A DNA stretch of 64,000 bases from Natronorubrum thiooxidans (GTDB taxonomy: Archaea > Halobacteriota > Halobacteria > Halobacteriales > Natrialbaceae): NCBI RefSeq assembly GCF_900156475.1, contig NZ_FTNR01000001.1, positions 496,001 through 560,000 on the forward strand, read 5' to 3'. This document shows, piece by piece, positions 37,209 to 46,314 of the stretch; position 1 is the first letter of the stretch, and every line of letters begins with the position of its first letter. The translations under genes were made by a program, and so were the position numbers. The notes below the pieces were generated by a model, which saw nothing but the letters and a program-made list of their open reading frames with translations, ran no database searches and had not been told where the DNA came from.

Positions 37209-38111
37209 ATGCAAACCCACATCGTCCCGGTCGGGTTCGATTACGACCGGCTGATCGCCCCATTGGTTCGCGATCAGATCGACGTCGATAGCGTCATTTT
37301 GCTCGAGGGAGCCGTCGGCAGCGAGGCCAACGTCGAGTACTCCCGCCGGCTCTCGAAGAAACTCGAGACGGACTTTCGAAATCTGTTAGGGGCGAGTACG
37401 GAACGGTTCGTGCTGGCCGACGTCTATGACTACGACGCCGCCTTCGAGCAGGCCTACGAACTCATCACCGCGGAACTCGACGCCGGCAACGAGGTCTGGG
37501 TCAACGTCGCGGCGATGCCCCGCACGGTCAGTTTCGCCTTCGCCAACGCCGCCCACTCGCTGATGGTCGAACGTCAAGACGACCGCGAACATATCCACAC
37601 CTACTACACCGCCCCCGAGAAGTACCTCGAGACGGAACTCGCCGAGGAACTGCGCGCACAGATCACGCTGCTCGAGAAACTCGACGGAGCCGACGACCTC
37701 GAGGACGACCGGGTCGACGATCGCCTCGAGAGCGCACGGGAGTTACTCGCCGAGTTCGACGAACGCGGGACGACCATCGGCGCGAAGGAGATCGACGGCA
37801 AACACATCGTCGAGCTCCCGGTGGCCTCGTTTTCGAACGTCAAACCCTTCGAGGAACTCATTCTCTACAAACTCGGCGAGGACGGCGAGTTCGCCTCCGT
37901 CTCAGAACTGGCAGAGGCGCTCGCCCGCGAGTTGAACGAGGAGTACACCGACAGCTTTCGCTCGAAGGTTATCTACAACGTCGACCGACTCGGCCCCGGC
38001 GGCAAAGGCTACATCGAACGCGAAGAACACGGGAAATCCTACCGAACGCGTCTCTCCCGGATCGGCGAGTTGTGGGTCCGGGCCCACTCCGATAGCGGCC
38101 TCAAGCAGTAA
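37209..38111 (+). CDS. HFX_2341/DUF6293-type regulator with CARF-like N-domain
   Basis: Protein of 300 residues. The N-terminal half is Rossmann-like: HIVPVGFDYDRLIAPLVRDQ, IDVDSVILLEG, and at about 98-115 VNVAAMPRTVSFAFANAAHS, a loop-helix resembling the ligand-binding signature of CARF domains that bind cyclic oligoadenylates. The C-terminal 85 residues form a winged helix (FSNVKPFEELILYKLGEDGE, SVSELAEALARELNEEYTDS). I recall the annotation HFX_2341 family transcriptional regulator (DUF6293). The domain order equals that of Csa3 from CRISPR loci, yet no CRISPR gene is near. It probably is a transcription regulator; its ligand is unknown. ATG 37209 is chosen; the frame is open to 37149. Confidence 0.82.
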   Translation: MQTHIVPVGFDYDRLIAPLVRDQIDVDSVILLEGAVGSEANVEYSRRLSKKLETDFRNLLGASTERFVLADVYDYDAAFEQAYELITAELDAGNEVWVNVAAMPRTVSFAFANAAHSLMVERQDDREHIHTYYTAPEKYLETELAEELRAQITLLEKLDGADDLEDDRVDDRLESARELLAEFDERGTTIGAKEIDGKHIVELPVASFSNVKPFEELILYKLGEDGEFASVSELAEALARELNEEYTDSFRSKVIYNVDRLGPGGKGYIEREEHGKSYRTRLSRIGELWVRAHSDSGLKQ

Positions 38112-38275
38112 CGGGTCAGAAGAGCACGGTTTTTTACCTCGGGTTGCACGTATCGTCGTCGGTCGCTCGGTGGCCGCGAGCCTCGTCGCCGAAGGGCTGT
38201 TGATTCCGGGGGAGTGACACACCAGAACTGACGACGCGGTCGGAGGGGCATACGCATTACTGTACGTCGGTGCCG

Positions 38276-38301
38276 GCAACCGCGAACCGTCCTGCGGTTG
38301 C
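38276..38301. terminator. Hairpin between convergent genes
   Basis: GCAACCGC and GCGGTTGC form a perfect 8-base stem around a 10-base loop, with CCGG/CCGG pairing further out across a 2-base bulge. It lies in the 217-base gap where the HFX_2341-like gene and the alcohol dehydrogenase converge, and could separate the two transcripts. There is no flanking T-run, so this is a weak call. Confidence 0.3.
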
Positions 38302-38328
38302 GCCGGGACGTTGGTACAGGGGGCCGTC

Positions 38329-39387
38329 TCACTCGAAGTGGATGAGCGGCTTGATGATCCCGTCTTTTTTCTTGTCCATCAGTTCGAACGCCGCTTCGAT
38401 CTCGTCGAACTCGAACTCATGAGTCGTCATCTCGGTCGGATCGACCCGGTCGGTCTCCAGCAGTCGAAGCAGTCGTTCGATACGGAGCCGACCACCCGGA
38501 CAGAGGTCGGTGACGATGTCGATCTCGGCCATCCCGACGCCCCACTCCTCTCGAGGGATGTGACGGAACTCGCCCTCGCCGTGGTAGCCGACGTTCGAGA
38601 CGGTCCCGCCAGGCTTGACGGCCTTGATGCAGTCCTGAAAGGTCTGATCGGTTCCGAGCGCTTCGATGGCGGCGTCGACGCCCTCGCCGTCGGTGTGGTC
38701 CATGATCGTCTCGATCGGATCGACCTCCTGAAAATCGACGACATGGTCAGCACCGTAGGTTTGGGCGAGTTCCTGACGCTTGTCGACCGTTTCGACGGCG
38801 ATGATCTCGCCAGCACCCTGTAATTCGGCCCCCTTCGTCGCCATCAGCCCGACCGGTCCCTGGGCGAAGACGGCGACGGTTCCACCGATCGGAATGTCGG
38901 CGTTTTCGGCCGCGGCGAACCCGGTCGACATCATGTCCGTCGTGTACAGTGCTTCGTGATCGCTGACGTCGTCTGGAATGTGTGCCAGGTTCCCGTCGGC
39001 GTCGTTGACGTGGGCGTACTCAGCGAACGTCCCGTCTTTGACGTTCGCGAACTTCCAGCCGCCGAGTGCCCCGTTCGACTGTGAAGAATGGCCGTCCTGT
39101 GCGGCTTTCGAGTTCCAGTCAGGCGTGATCGCGCCGACAGCGACGCGGTCGCCGGGCTCGAAGTCGCTCACCGAGTCGCCGACCTCCTCGACGACGCCGA
39201 CAACCTCGTGGCCCAGCGTGAGGTTCTCGCGGTCGCCGATCGCCCCGTGGACGGTGTGGCAGTCCGAGGTGCAGATCAGCCCCTTCGTGGGCTTGAGGAT
39301 TGCGTCCGCCGGTCCCGGCTCCGGCGGCTCCTTCTCCGTAATTCCCGTCTCGCCGATCCCATCCATGACAAATGCATTCATGCTCAT
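38329..39387 (-). CDS. Zinc alcohol dehydrogenase of the T. brockii secondary-ADH type
   Basis: Protein of 352 residues. The whole sequence lines up from memory with the NADP-dependent secondary alcohol dehydrogenase of Thermoanaerobacter brockii: the catalytic zinc ligands Cys39 (LICTSDCHTVHGA), His60 (TLGHEVVGVVEEVG) and Asp151 (TTDMMSTGF) are all present and no structural-zinc cysteine cluster is seen, as in that enzyme. The Rossmann loop is VFAQGPVGLMATKGAELQGA. At the end of the second strand T. brockii has Gly-Ser-Arg binding the NADP phosphate; here it is Glu199-Thr-Val (AVETVDKR), so NAD should be preferred. Physiological substrate unknown. Starts at 39387 or 39381. Confidence 0.88.
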   Translation of the reverse strand: MSMNAFVMDGIGETGITEKEPPEPGPADAILKPTKGLICTSDCHTVHGAIGDRENLTLGHEVVGVVEEVGDSVSDFEPGDRVAVGAITPDWNSKAAQDGHSSQSNGALGGWKFANVKDGTFAEYAHVNDADGNLAHIPDDVSDHEALYTTDMMSTGFAAAENADIPIGGTVAVFAQGPVGLMATKGAELQGAGEIIAVETVDKRQELAQTYGADHVVDFQEVDPIETIMDHTDGEGVDAAIEALGTDQTFQDCIKAVKPGGTVSNVGYHGEGEFRHIPREEWGVGMAEIDIVTDLCPGGRLRIERLLRLLETDRVDPTEMTTHEFEFDEIEAAFELMDKKKDGIIKPLIHFE

Positions 39388-39439
39388 CGTGTGCTATCTC
39401 GCGACACCGCCGACCAGCAAAAAGGTTTCAGCGACTAAC

Positions 39440-42040
39440 TCACGCACCAACGCGCTCGAGCACGCGCTCGCGCAACACGAGCAGACACGGCAGGACGGTG
39501 AGACAGGCGATGAACGCGAAGATAATGCTCAGGCCCGTCACCAGTCCAAAGCGCTGGAGCGGTGGTGCGAGCGCCAGCGCAAGGACGCCGAAGCCGGCTG
39601 CCGTCGTCGCCGCGCTGCCGAGCAACGCCCCGCCGGTGCCGGTGATCGTCGCCGCCAGCGCGTCCTCGAGTGAGTCTCGCTCGTCTTTCTCGTCGATGAA
39701 CCGCTCGCCGACGTGGATGCTGTAGTCGACGCCGAGGCCGATCGCGAGGCTCGTGATTACTGCCGTCTCGCTATTGAACGGCAGATCGAGGAGCGCCATC
39801 GTTCCCAGCAGCCACGCGAGCGCCACGACGACGGGTGCAAGCGTAATCGCGCCGAGCGAGAGTGCCCGGTGGCGGACCCAGTAAAGAATCGTCAGGAAGA
39901 CCAGGATGACCACCAGTGTGATGACGAATGCCTGGACGAGCGTCTCGAGGAGGGCGTCCTGGACGACAGCCGTCGTCACGGGTCCGCCGGTTGCGACTGC
40001 CGTGACGACGCCGCTGTTGCTGATCGTGGCCGCCACGTCGCGGGTGTCGTCGGCGACGGTCTGTGCGGCGGCGTCGCCTTGCACACTGACGAGCAGCCGT
40101 GCCGACTCGTACGCGCCGTCGTCGCCACGGTAGAGAACCTCCGACGCGCGGTCCGGATCGACGTCGAACAGCACGTCGTAGAAGCCAGCGACGTCCTCGT
40201 CCGGCAGCCCGTCGTCGTTCGTATCACGCGCCTCGAGGGCGGCAGCGACGGTTTCGTTCTCGGCTGCGAGTTCACGGATCACCGTCGGCGGGCCGTCGAT
40301 CGCAGCCTGCCCGCCCGGTCGGACGACGATCGTTCCGTCGCTGTCGACGTCGCGGGTCGCCTCGTCCATCGCGACGAGTGCGTCCGGATCGGTGACGTCC
40401 CCGCGTATCAGGACCTGTGTCTGACTCCCCTCGCCGCGGTCAGCGAAGTTCGCGCCGAGGTATGCAGCGTCGTCGCTGATCGTGTAGGTGCCGGGTGCGA
40501 GCGGTCCGGGGAGGGATTTCGCCCACTCTGGAGCGTCCTCAGGGAGGAAATCCGCCTGATTGAACTCCGTATCGATGCCCGTCGCCCCGTAGGCCCCGCC
40601 AACGGCCAAGAGAAGCGCGACGATCACGATTGCGACCGGCGCGCGACGGGCCAGCGTAACGAACTGTGAGAGCGCGCGGTTGACGACGCTGGTTCCCGTC
40701 CCAAACGGCGGTTTCGCTCGATTGCGGCCGAATCGGCTCTCGAGGACGTCATCGACAGTCACCTTGAGTGCGGGCACGAGGACGGCGAAGGCGACGAACG
40801 TCGCGAGAATCCCACCGGCGCTCAAGATCGCGAAGTCCTGAATCGCCGGCAACGGGCTGACAACGTTCGAGAGGAAGCCGACACCCGTCGAGACGGTCGC
40901 CGCAGCGAGTGCGAGCACGACGCCCGTCAGCCCGAGTGTCATCCCAGCCCGTGCGCCGATGATCGATCCACCGCCCGCCGTCCCACCGTCGCTCGCTGCC
41001 TTCGCCTGCATCTCGTGTGAGGCCTCGAGTTCGCCGGCTCTGGCCTCCCGGTAGCGCATCACAACGTGGAGTGCGTAGTCGATGCTCAGCCCGATCAACA
41101 AGAAGGGGACGGCGATCAACAGCTGACTCGAGGGAATCTCGAGCCAGCCCTGGATGCCCGCGAGCCACGCCATCACGACGGCGATGCCGAACAGTCCGAT
41201 GAGGACGTCGACGACGTCCCGGTAGGTGATCGCGAGCACCCCGAGGACGAGCACGAGCGCGACGGGCGTGATGATCGCAAAGCTGTCACCGACCGCGCTC
41301 GCGGACGCCGCGTCGGTAATTCCCTGCCCAAAGACGAACGCGTCGTCGAACCGCTCGTCCACGCGGTCAGCGATTTCGACTTGTGCGTCGTAGGCCGCCT
41401 GCGGGTCCTCGTCGGGACCGCTGTCGTCGACCTGGAAGACGAACGTGATCCGTGACTCAGCCTCGGTCGAGCCCGGCTCGTAGCTCGTCGGCAGGAACTC
41501 GTAGGCGTCCTCGCCACCCTGTTCAGCGTCGGGATCGAGGACGCTTTCGAGTAGCGCCTCGACTTCTGCGTCGTCGCGCGCTTCGAGCGCTGCGATCTGT
41601 TCCTCGAGGGTCGGCTCGCTCGTGTCCGGCGGGCCCCCAGCAGCGGCTCGATCTTCGAACACGGCGGCCGTCCCGACGATGTTTTCGAGGCCGACGAAGC
41701 CGTCATCCTCGAGCGTCGCGTTCAACTCGTCGTCGTCGCGGATCTCCTGTTGGAGGCGCAACCCTTCGAGTAATGATTCGCGCGTGAGGACATCCCCGCC
41801 CTCGTCGCGGACGACGAGCTGGGCGACGACCCCGTCGTCGGTCCCGTAGGTCGCATCGATCTCCTCGAGGGCCGCGGTTTCCTCGGAGTCGGTCTCGAAC
41901 TGGCCGATCTCGCCATCCTCGCTCTCGCCGATCGCCACGCCGGCGGCGACGACGCCAGTGAGCAACAAGACGAGCACGACGACGAGCCGACTGTGTGAGA
42001 CGATCGCGTTCGCATATCGGGCAGCGATTCGCCCGCTCAT
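39440..42040 (-). CDS. RND superfamily (MMPL-type) exporter
   Basis: Membrane protein of 866 residues with the duplicated RND plan: helix 1 (VVVLVLLLTGVVAAGVAIGE), a large external loop, five helices including LLIGLSIDYALHVVMRYREA, then the second half with the same pattern and LAIGLGVDYSIHVGERFIDE. The paired GxSxDY/GxGxDY motifs with Asp in helix 4 are the proton-relay residues of MMPL/SecDF-like transporters. External domains hold an EF-hand-like DTNDDGLPDED and many acidic residues. Likely a proton- or sodium-driven exporter of lipids or other hydrophobic compounds; substrate unknown. ATG 42040 used. The alcohol dehydrogenase follows 52 bases downstream on the same strand. Confidence 0.9.
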   Translation of the reverse strand: MSGRIAARYANAIVSHSRLVVVLVLLLTGVVAAGVAIGESEDGEIGQFETDSEETAALEEIDATYGTDDGVVAQLVVRDEGGDVLTRESLLEGLRLQQEIRDDDELNATLEDDGFVGLENIVGTAAVFEDRAAAGGPPDTSEPTLEEQIAALEARDDAEVEALLESVLDPDAEQGGEDAYEFLPTSYEPGSTEAESRITFVFQVDDSGPDEDPQAAYDAQVEIADRVDERFDDAFVFGQGITDAASASAVGDSFAIITPVALVLVLGVLAITYRDVVDVLIGLFGIAVVMAWLAGIQGWLEIPSSQLLIAVPFLLIGLSIDYALHVVMRYREARAGELEASHEMQAKAASDGGTAGGGSIIGARAGMTLGLTGVVLALAAATVSTGVGFLSNVVSPLPAIQDFAILSAGGILATFVAFAVLVPALKVTVDDVLESRFGRNRAKPPFGTGTSVVNRALSQFVTLARRAPVAIVIVALLLAVGGAYGATGIDTEFNQADFLPEDAPEWAKSLPGPLAPGTYTISDDAAYLGANFADRGEGSQTQVLIRGDVTDPDALVAMDEATRDVDSDGTIVVRPGGQAAIDGPPTVIRELAAENETVAAALEARDTNDDGLPDEDVAGFYDVLFDVDPDRASEVLYRGDDGAYESARLLVSVQGDAAAQTVADDTRDVAATISNSGVVTAVATGGPVTTAVVQDALLETLVQAFVITLVVILVFLTILYWVRHRALSLGAITLAPVVVALAWLLGTMALLDLPFNSETAVITSLAIGLGVDYSIHVGERFIDEKDERDSLEDALAATITGTGGALLGSAATTAAGFGVLALALAPPLQRFGLVTGLSIIFAFIACLTVLPCLLVLRERVLERVGA

Positions 42041-42144
42041 TGCCGCCCCCACTGATCAGGAAACGAATGCATTGGGATCCATTCGAACCGGGAGAGTCAT
42101 ATCAGTTCGGATGGTATCCGGTGTCGTATAATCGATATCCGATT

Positions 42145-42810
42145 ATGAACACCGAAACTGACCGCGAACGCGGCGTGTTGAGTCCCGCGGATCGGGCCTA
42201 CCTGCTCGGCGACCGGGAGATGAGCCACGAGCAGTCAAAACGCAACGCAGAGGCGCGCATCCGTCGCCGGATTCACGCGGCGATGCTCGATTTCGATCTG
42301 CTCTTGCACACCCTCCCGGAGAAGGATCGCAAACAGCTCTTCGAGCGGACGACGACCGACGAGGAGTTTCTCGACGGCCTTCGAGCAGCAGTCGCCTTTC
42401 TCTACCTCGGCACCGAAACGTACGGCGTCGACTTCGAGGACGTACTCGAGCCAGCGATCCGAAGCTCCGAGGAGTATCTCGCGGCGACCGACCGCGCGGC
42501 GAACGTTTCGGTCGACGTCACCTTCGACGTCGAGACGACCGTCGAATCCTCGCTCGAGGGGGTCGCCACACGGCTGGACGCGGGTGAGCCGGTGACGCCG
42601 AGAGAGCTGTTTTCGCTCGTCATGCACGGTGAGTACGACACGCGCGACCACGAACGAATCCGACTCGTCGGCACTGACGACGAGCAGACGGCCGACGGCT
42701 TCCTCGAGCGACTGGCGTCGTATCTCGGCGGCGACCTCGACCAGACCAGCGACTCGCAGGCGGTTATTCGACTTGACGCGGCGACCGGCAACAGAGACGA
42801 CGACTACTGA
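42145..42810 (+). CDS. Conserved haloarchaeal protein, unknown function
   Basis: Soluble acidic protein of 221 residues. It begins with a helical, arginine-rich region (SPADRAYLLGDREMSHEQSK, then RNAEARIRRRIHAAMLDFDL) resembling segments of several haloarchaeal regulators, but has no clear HTH. The C-terminal part has mixed strands ending in an Asp-rich tail. ATG 42145 has a TATA-like GTATAAT about 20-25 bases before it; the frame is open further upstream but the translation there is not protein-like. It is divergent from the RND gene and precedes valS. No function assigned. Confidence 0.72.
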   Translation: MNTETDRERGVLSPADRAYLLGDREMSHEQSKRNAEARIRRRIHAAMLDFDLLLHTLPEKDRKQLFERTTTDEEFLDGLRAAVAFLYLGTETYGVDFEDVLEPAIRSSEEYLAATDRAANVSVDVTFDVETTVESSLEGVATRLDAGEPVTPRELFSLVMHGEYDTRDHERIRLVGTDDEQTADGFLERLASYLGGDLDQTSDSQAVIRLDAATGNRDDDY

Positions 42811-42868
42811 TCGACTACGGACGCGGACGACGAAACACCTAACACCGTGCCCGGCGCTACGTTCGAAT

Positions 42869-42943
42869 ATGTCCGACGCCGTCGCGGTCACGGCTGACGC
42901 GCTCGACGGTCCGTGGACCGCCGTTTTCGTAGGGGCGGCCTAG
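42869..42943 (+). other. Mini-ORF with overlapping hairpin upstream of valS
   Basis: ATG to TAG gives 24 residues (MSDAVAVTADALDGPWTAVF and four more), with four valines plus alanines. The stop codon lies in the loop-stem of a small hairpin, GGGGC(6)GCCCC at 42932-42947. It may be a chance frame; its position 140 bases before valS is the only reason to list it. No similarity recognised. Confidence 0.2.
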
Positions 42944-43084
42944 CCCCACATTCCCCACCCCGTTTCGACGGATGTATTGTCGGCGACCAGCATTCACCGA
43001 GCAACGACCGGTCTCAGCAATGAATACGAGCAACTTCCACGTCACGACGACGTATCGACGACGCCCATTCCGGGCGGTGAGAGC

Positions 43085-45745
43085 ATGAGTATGGACGACC
43101 CCGAGGCAACTGAACCGTCACTCGAGGGCGGTTACGACCCCGACGCCGTCGAAACGCGCTGGCAACAGCGCTGGGTCGACGAGGAGACCTACGCCTACGA
43201 CGGCGACCCGGGGCAGGATCCGAACACGACGTATGCGATCGACACGCCGCCGCCGACAGTCTCGGGCAGCCTGCACATGGGCCACCTCTACGGTTCGACG
43301 CTGCAGGACTTCGCCGCCCGCTTCCAGCGGATGGCCGACGGCGACGTTCTCTTTCCCTTCGGCTACGATGACAACGGGATCGCGAGCGAACGCCTGACCG
43401 AGACGGAACTCGACATTCGCCACCAGGACTACGAGCGCCGGGAGTTCCAGGAACGCTGCCGAGAGGTCTGTGCAGAGTACGAAGCCGAGTTCACCGACAA
43501 GATGCAGGCGCTCGGTACTTCGATCGACTGGTCGCACACCTACAAAACGATCGAACCCCGCGTTCAGCGCATCTCTCAGCTCTCGTTCCTCGATCTCTAC
43601 GAGAAGGGCCGTGAGTACCGCAAGAAGGCCCCAGCGATCTGGTGTCCCGAGTGTGAGACGGCGATCTCGCAGGTCGAAACGGAAGACGACGAACGCCACG
43701 CCCACTTCAACGATATCGCGTTCGAAATCGCCAGTGACGGCACAGACCGCGAGGAGTTCGTTATCTCGACGACCCGTCCCGAACTCATTCCGGCGTGTGT
43801 CTCCGTCTTCGTCCACCCCGACGACGAGGAAAACGCCGACCTTATCGGCGAAACCGCTCGCGTCCCGATCTTCGACCACGAGGTGCCGATCATCGAAGAC
43901 GAGCGCGTCGACATGGAGAAAGGCAGCGGGGTTGTCATGTGCTGTACTTTCGGCGACCAGAACGACATCGAGTGGTACCAGGCCCACGACCTGCCTCTGC
44001 GTGTCGCTATCGACGAGACGGCGACGATGACCGACCTCGCCGGCGACTACGAAGGCCTCTCGACCGAGGACGCCCGCGAGGCCATCGTTGAAGATTTAGA
44101 CGACGACGGATTCCTTCGGGACCGTCGCGAGATCGTCCACGACGTCGGCGTCCACGAACGCTGTGACACCTCCGTCGAGTACCGCGTCTCCAAACAGTGG
44201 TACGTCGAAATCTTAGATCACAAAGACGAGTACTTAGCGGCCGGCCAGGAGATGGACTGGTACCCCGAGAAGATGTTTACGCGCTATCGCCACTGGATCG
44301 AGGGCCTCGAGTGGGACTGGCTGATCTCCCGCCAGCGCGACTCGGGGATCCCGTTCCCGGTCTGGTACTGCGAGGACTGTGACAACGCGGTCATGGCCGA
44401 GAAGGACGACCTCCCGGTCGATCCGCTCTCCGACGAGCCACCCGTCGACAGCTGTCCCGAGTGTGGCCACGACGCCTTCGAGCCCGAAGAGGACGTCTTC
44501 GACACGTGGGCGACCTCCTCGCTGACCCCGCTGATCAACGCTGGCTGGGACTGGGACGCCGACGCCGAGGCGTTCACGATGGACAACCCCGAGCTCTACC
44601 CGTTCGACCTCCGTCCACAGGGCCACGACATCATCTCCTTCTGGCTGTTCCACACCATCGTCAAGTGTTACGAACACACCGGCGAGGTGCCCTTCGACGC
44701 GACGATGATCAACGGCCACGTGCTCGACGAAAACCGCGAGAAGATGTCGAAATCGCGGGGCAACGTCGTCGAACCCGACGCAGTGCTCTCGGAGTACCCC
44801 GTCGACGCAGTCCGCTTCTGGGCGGCTAGCGCCGCCGTCGGCGACGACTTCCCGTATCAGGAGAAAGACCTCACGGCGGGCGAAAAACTCCTGCGCAAGC
44901 TCTGGAACGCCTCGAAACTCGTCGACACGCTCGCCCCCCGCGAGCCCGACGAGCCCGAGACGCTCGAGGCGATCGACCGCTGGCTGCTCGCGGAACTCGA
45001 CGACGCCGTCGAGGATCTGACGACCCACCTCGAGGATTACGAGTTCGCCAAGGCCCGCGACCGCCTGCGGACGTTCTTCTGGAACACGTTCTGTGACGAC
45101 TACCTCGAGATCGCCAAGACCCGCGAGGACGAGCCGTCGACCCAGTATGCGCTGCGGACGGCACATCGGACCTTCCTCGAGCTGTGGGCTCCGTTCTTGC
45201 CTCACGTGACCGAGGAAATCTGGCAGGCGGTGTATGCCGCGGACGCAGCTGACCTCGAGAGCATCCACACCCGCGAGTGGCCCACCCCGAAGGGGTACGA
45301 GGCCGACCTCGAGGCCGGCGAGACCGCGATGGAGGTCATCTCGGCGCTGCGACGCTACAAGAGCGAGAACCAGCTGCCGCTGAACGCCGACCTCGAGTCG
45401 GTGTCGGTCTACGGCCCGATCGAGGGCTTCGAGGACGCCATCCAGCACGTGATGCACGTCCAGGAGCTGTCGATCCTCGATGACGAACCCGAGGTGACGA
45501 CCGAGGTCGCCTCGATCGACCTCGATTACTCGACGCTCGGCCCGAAATTCGGCTCGAAAGTCGGCGAGATCGACGCCGGGATCGACAGTGGCGAGTACGA
45601 GATCGACGACGACGCTGGTGTGTTGCGAGTCGCCGGCGAGGAACTCGAGGACGACTTATTCGAGGTCGCCGTCGAACGCAGCTACTCCGGCGAGGGCGAG
45701 ATGATCGAAACCGAGTCGGCTGTCGTCATCTTGCAGGACGACTGA
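43085..45745 (+). CDS. valS: Valyl-tRNA synthetase
   Basis: Class I synthetase of 886 residues charging tRNA-Val. The HIGH motif is HMGH (64-67) within PPPTVSGSLHMGHLYG, and KMSKS is at 553-557 (DENREKMSKSRGNVV). The editing (CP1) domain lies between, with the conserved VISTTRPELIPACVSVFVHP. A zinc-binding-like Cys set occurs at IWCPECETAIS and in WYCEDCDN/DSCPECGHDAF. The C-terminal anticodon domain is shortened relative to bacterial ValRS and lacks the long coiled-coil arm, as in archaea. Start: ATG 43085 (or 43091); upstream frame to 42977 has only a TTG start. A perfect hairpin follows the gene at 45752. Confidence 0.95.
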   Translation: MSMDDPEATEPSLEGGYDPDAVETRWQQRWVDEETYAYDGDPGQDPNTTYAIDTPPPTVSGSLHMGHLYGSTLQDFAARFQRMADGDVLFPFGYDDNGIASERLTETELDIRHQDYERREFQERCREVCAEYEAEFTDKMQALGTSIDWSHTYKTIEPRVQRISQLSFLDLYEKGREYRKKAPAIWCPECETAISQVETEDDERHAHFNDIAFEIASDGTDREEFVISTTRPELIPACVSVFVHPDDEENADLIGETARVPIFDHEVPIIEDERVDMEKGSGVVMCCTFGDQNDIEWYQAHDLPLRVAIDETATMTDLAGDYEGLSTEDAREAIVEDLDDDGFLRDRREIVHDVGVHERCDTSVEYRVSKQWYVEILDHKDEYLAAGQEMDWYPEKMFTRYRHWIEGLEWDWLISRQRDSGIPFPVWYCEDCDNAVMAEKDDLPVDPLSDEPPVDSCPECGHDAFEPEEDVFDTWATSSLTPLINAGWDWDADAEAFTMDNPELYPFDLRPQGHDIISFWLFHTIVKCYEHTGEVPFDATMINGHVLDENREKMSKSRGNVVEPDAVLSEYPVDAVRFWAASAAVGDDFPYQEKDLTAGEKLLRKLWNASKLVDTLAPREPDEPETLEAIDRWLLAELDDAVEDLTTHLEDYEFAKARDRLRTFFWNTFCDDYLEIAKTREDEPSTQYALRTAHRTFLELWAPFLPHVTEEIWQAVYAADAADLESIHTREWPTPKGYEADLEAGETAMEVISALRRYKSENQLPLNADLESVSVYGPIEGFEDAIQHVMHVQELSILDDEPEVTTEVASIDLDYSTLGPKFGSKVGEIDAGIDSGEYEIDDDAGVLRVAGEELEDDLFEVAVERSYSGEGEMIETESAVVILQDD

Positions 45746-45768
45746 TCGAAACCGAGTCGGCCGTCGTC
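45702..45768 (+). repeat. Direct duplication of the last codons of valS
   Basis: The 26-base segment at 45702-45727 is repeated at 45743-45768 with a single T to C change (both copies begin TGATCGAAACCGAGTCGG). The first copy is coding, the second starts at the valS stop codon. The second copy supplies the left arm of the hairpin at 45752-45776. Confidence 0.8.
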
Positions 45769-45776
45769 CGACTCGG
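45752..45776 (+). terminator. Perfect hairpin after valS
   Basis: CCGAGTCGG and CCGACTCGG form a 9-base perfect stem with a 7-base loop, starting 7 bases after the stop codon. It may help end transcription or stabilise the mRNA; no T-run follows directly. Confidence 0.4.
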
Positions 45777-45957
45777 CTGCTGACGGGATGCCGTCTCGGT
45801 CGTATCATCGTTCGAAACATTCTCCAAATAATGGTATATACTACTGTCAGATACAAGAAAAGTTATAATTATTGTGTGTGAATACCAATCGTGCTCTGCT
45901 GAAGTCGTCGTGAGCCGACCCGTCGCTCAGTGTCGTGTAAGCCGAGTACGGAGCACC

Positions 45958-46314
45958 ATGAACACCGATATTACGAACGTCGAAGCTGCCGGTACGAACG
46001 CCGGTCTCCCCTCGGACACGGTATTCGAACTGTTGCTCGAGGATCGACGGCGATACGCGCTGTACTACCTGTCCCGGAAAGTCGGTGCGGTGAGTCTGGA
46101 TGAACTCGTCGCTCGGATCGCACACCGGGAAGGAACACCGACACGCGATCGCCGTGAGGCGATTCGTCTCGAGTTCCATCACAATCACCTTCGGAAGCTC
46201 ATTGAGGCGGACGTCCTGAAATACGATGCCGACGCCGAGACGGTCGAGCGCAAGCCAGCGGCTCGCGCGCTCGATTCCTACCTCGAGCTCGCGTTTGTCG
46301 ACGACCTGCGCTAG
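45958..46314 (+). CDS. DUF7344-like winged-helix protein
   Basis: Protein of 118 residues. SDTVFELLLEDRRRYALYYL and AVSLDELVARIAHREG, then HHNHLRKLIEADVLKYDADA form the winged-helix pattern of the large haloarchaeal DUF7344 group (name from memory), which are presumed small regulators. The C-terminal LDSYLELAFVDDLR is typical. ATG 45958 is preferred over upstream GTGs because it gives a normal N-terminus. Its stop codon overlaps that of the convergent membrane protein at 46311-46314. The upstream gap 45777-45957 is AT-rich and contains TATA-like runs. Confidence 0.75.
   Translation: MNTDITNVEAAGTNAGLPSDTVFELLLEDRRRYALYYLSRKVGAVSLDELVARIAHREGTPTRDRREAIRLEFHHNHLRKLIEADVLKYDADAETVERKPAARALDSYLELAFVDDLR

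Noticed and set aside
44234-45457. Minus-strand open frame of 407 codons inside valS
   Set aside because: Shadow of the synthetase catalytic and anticodon domains.
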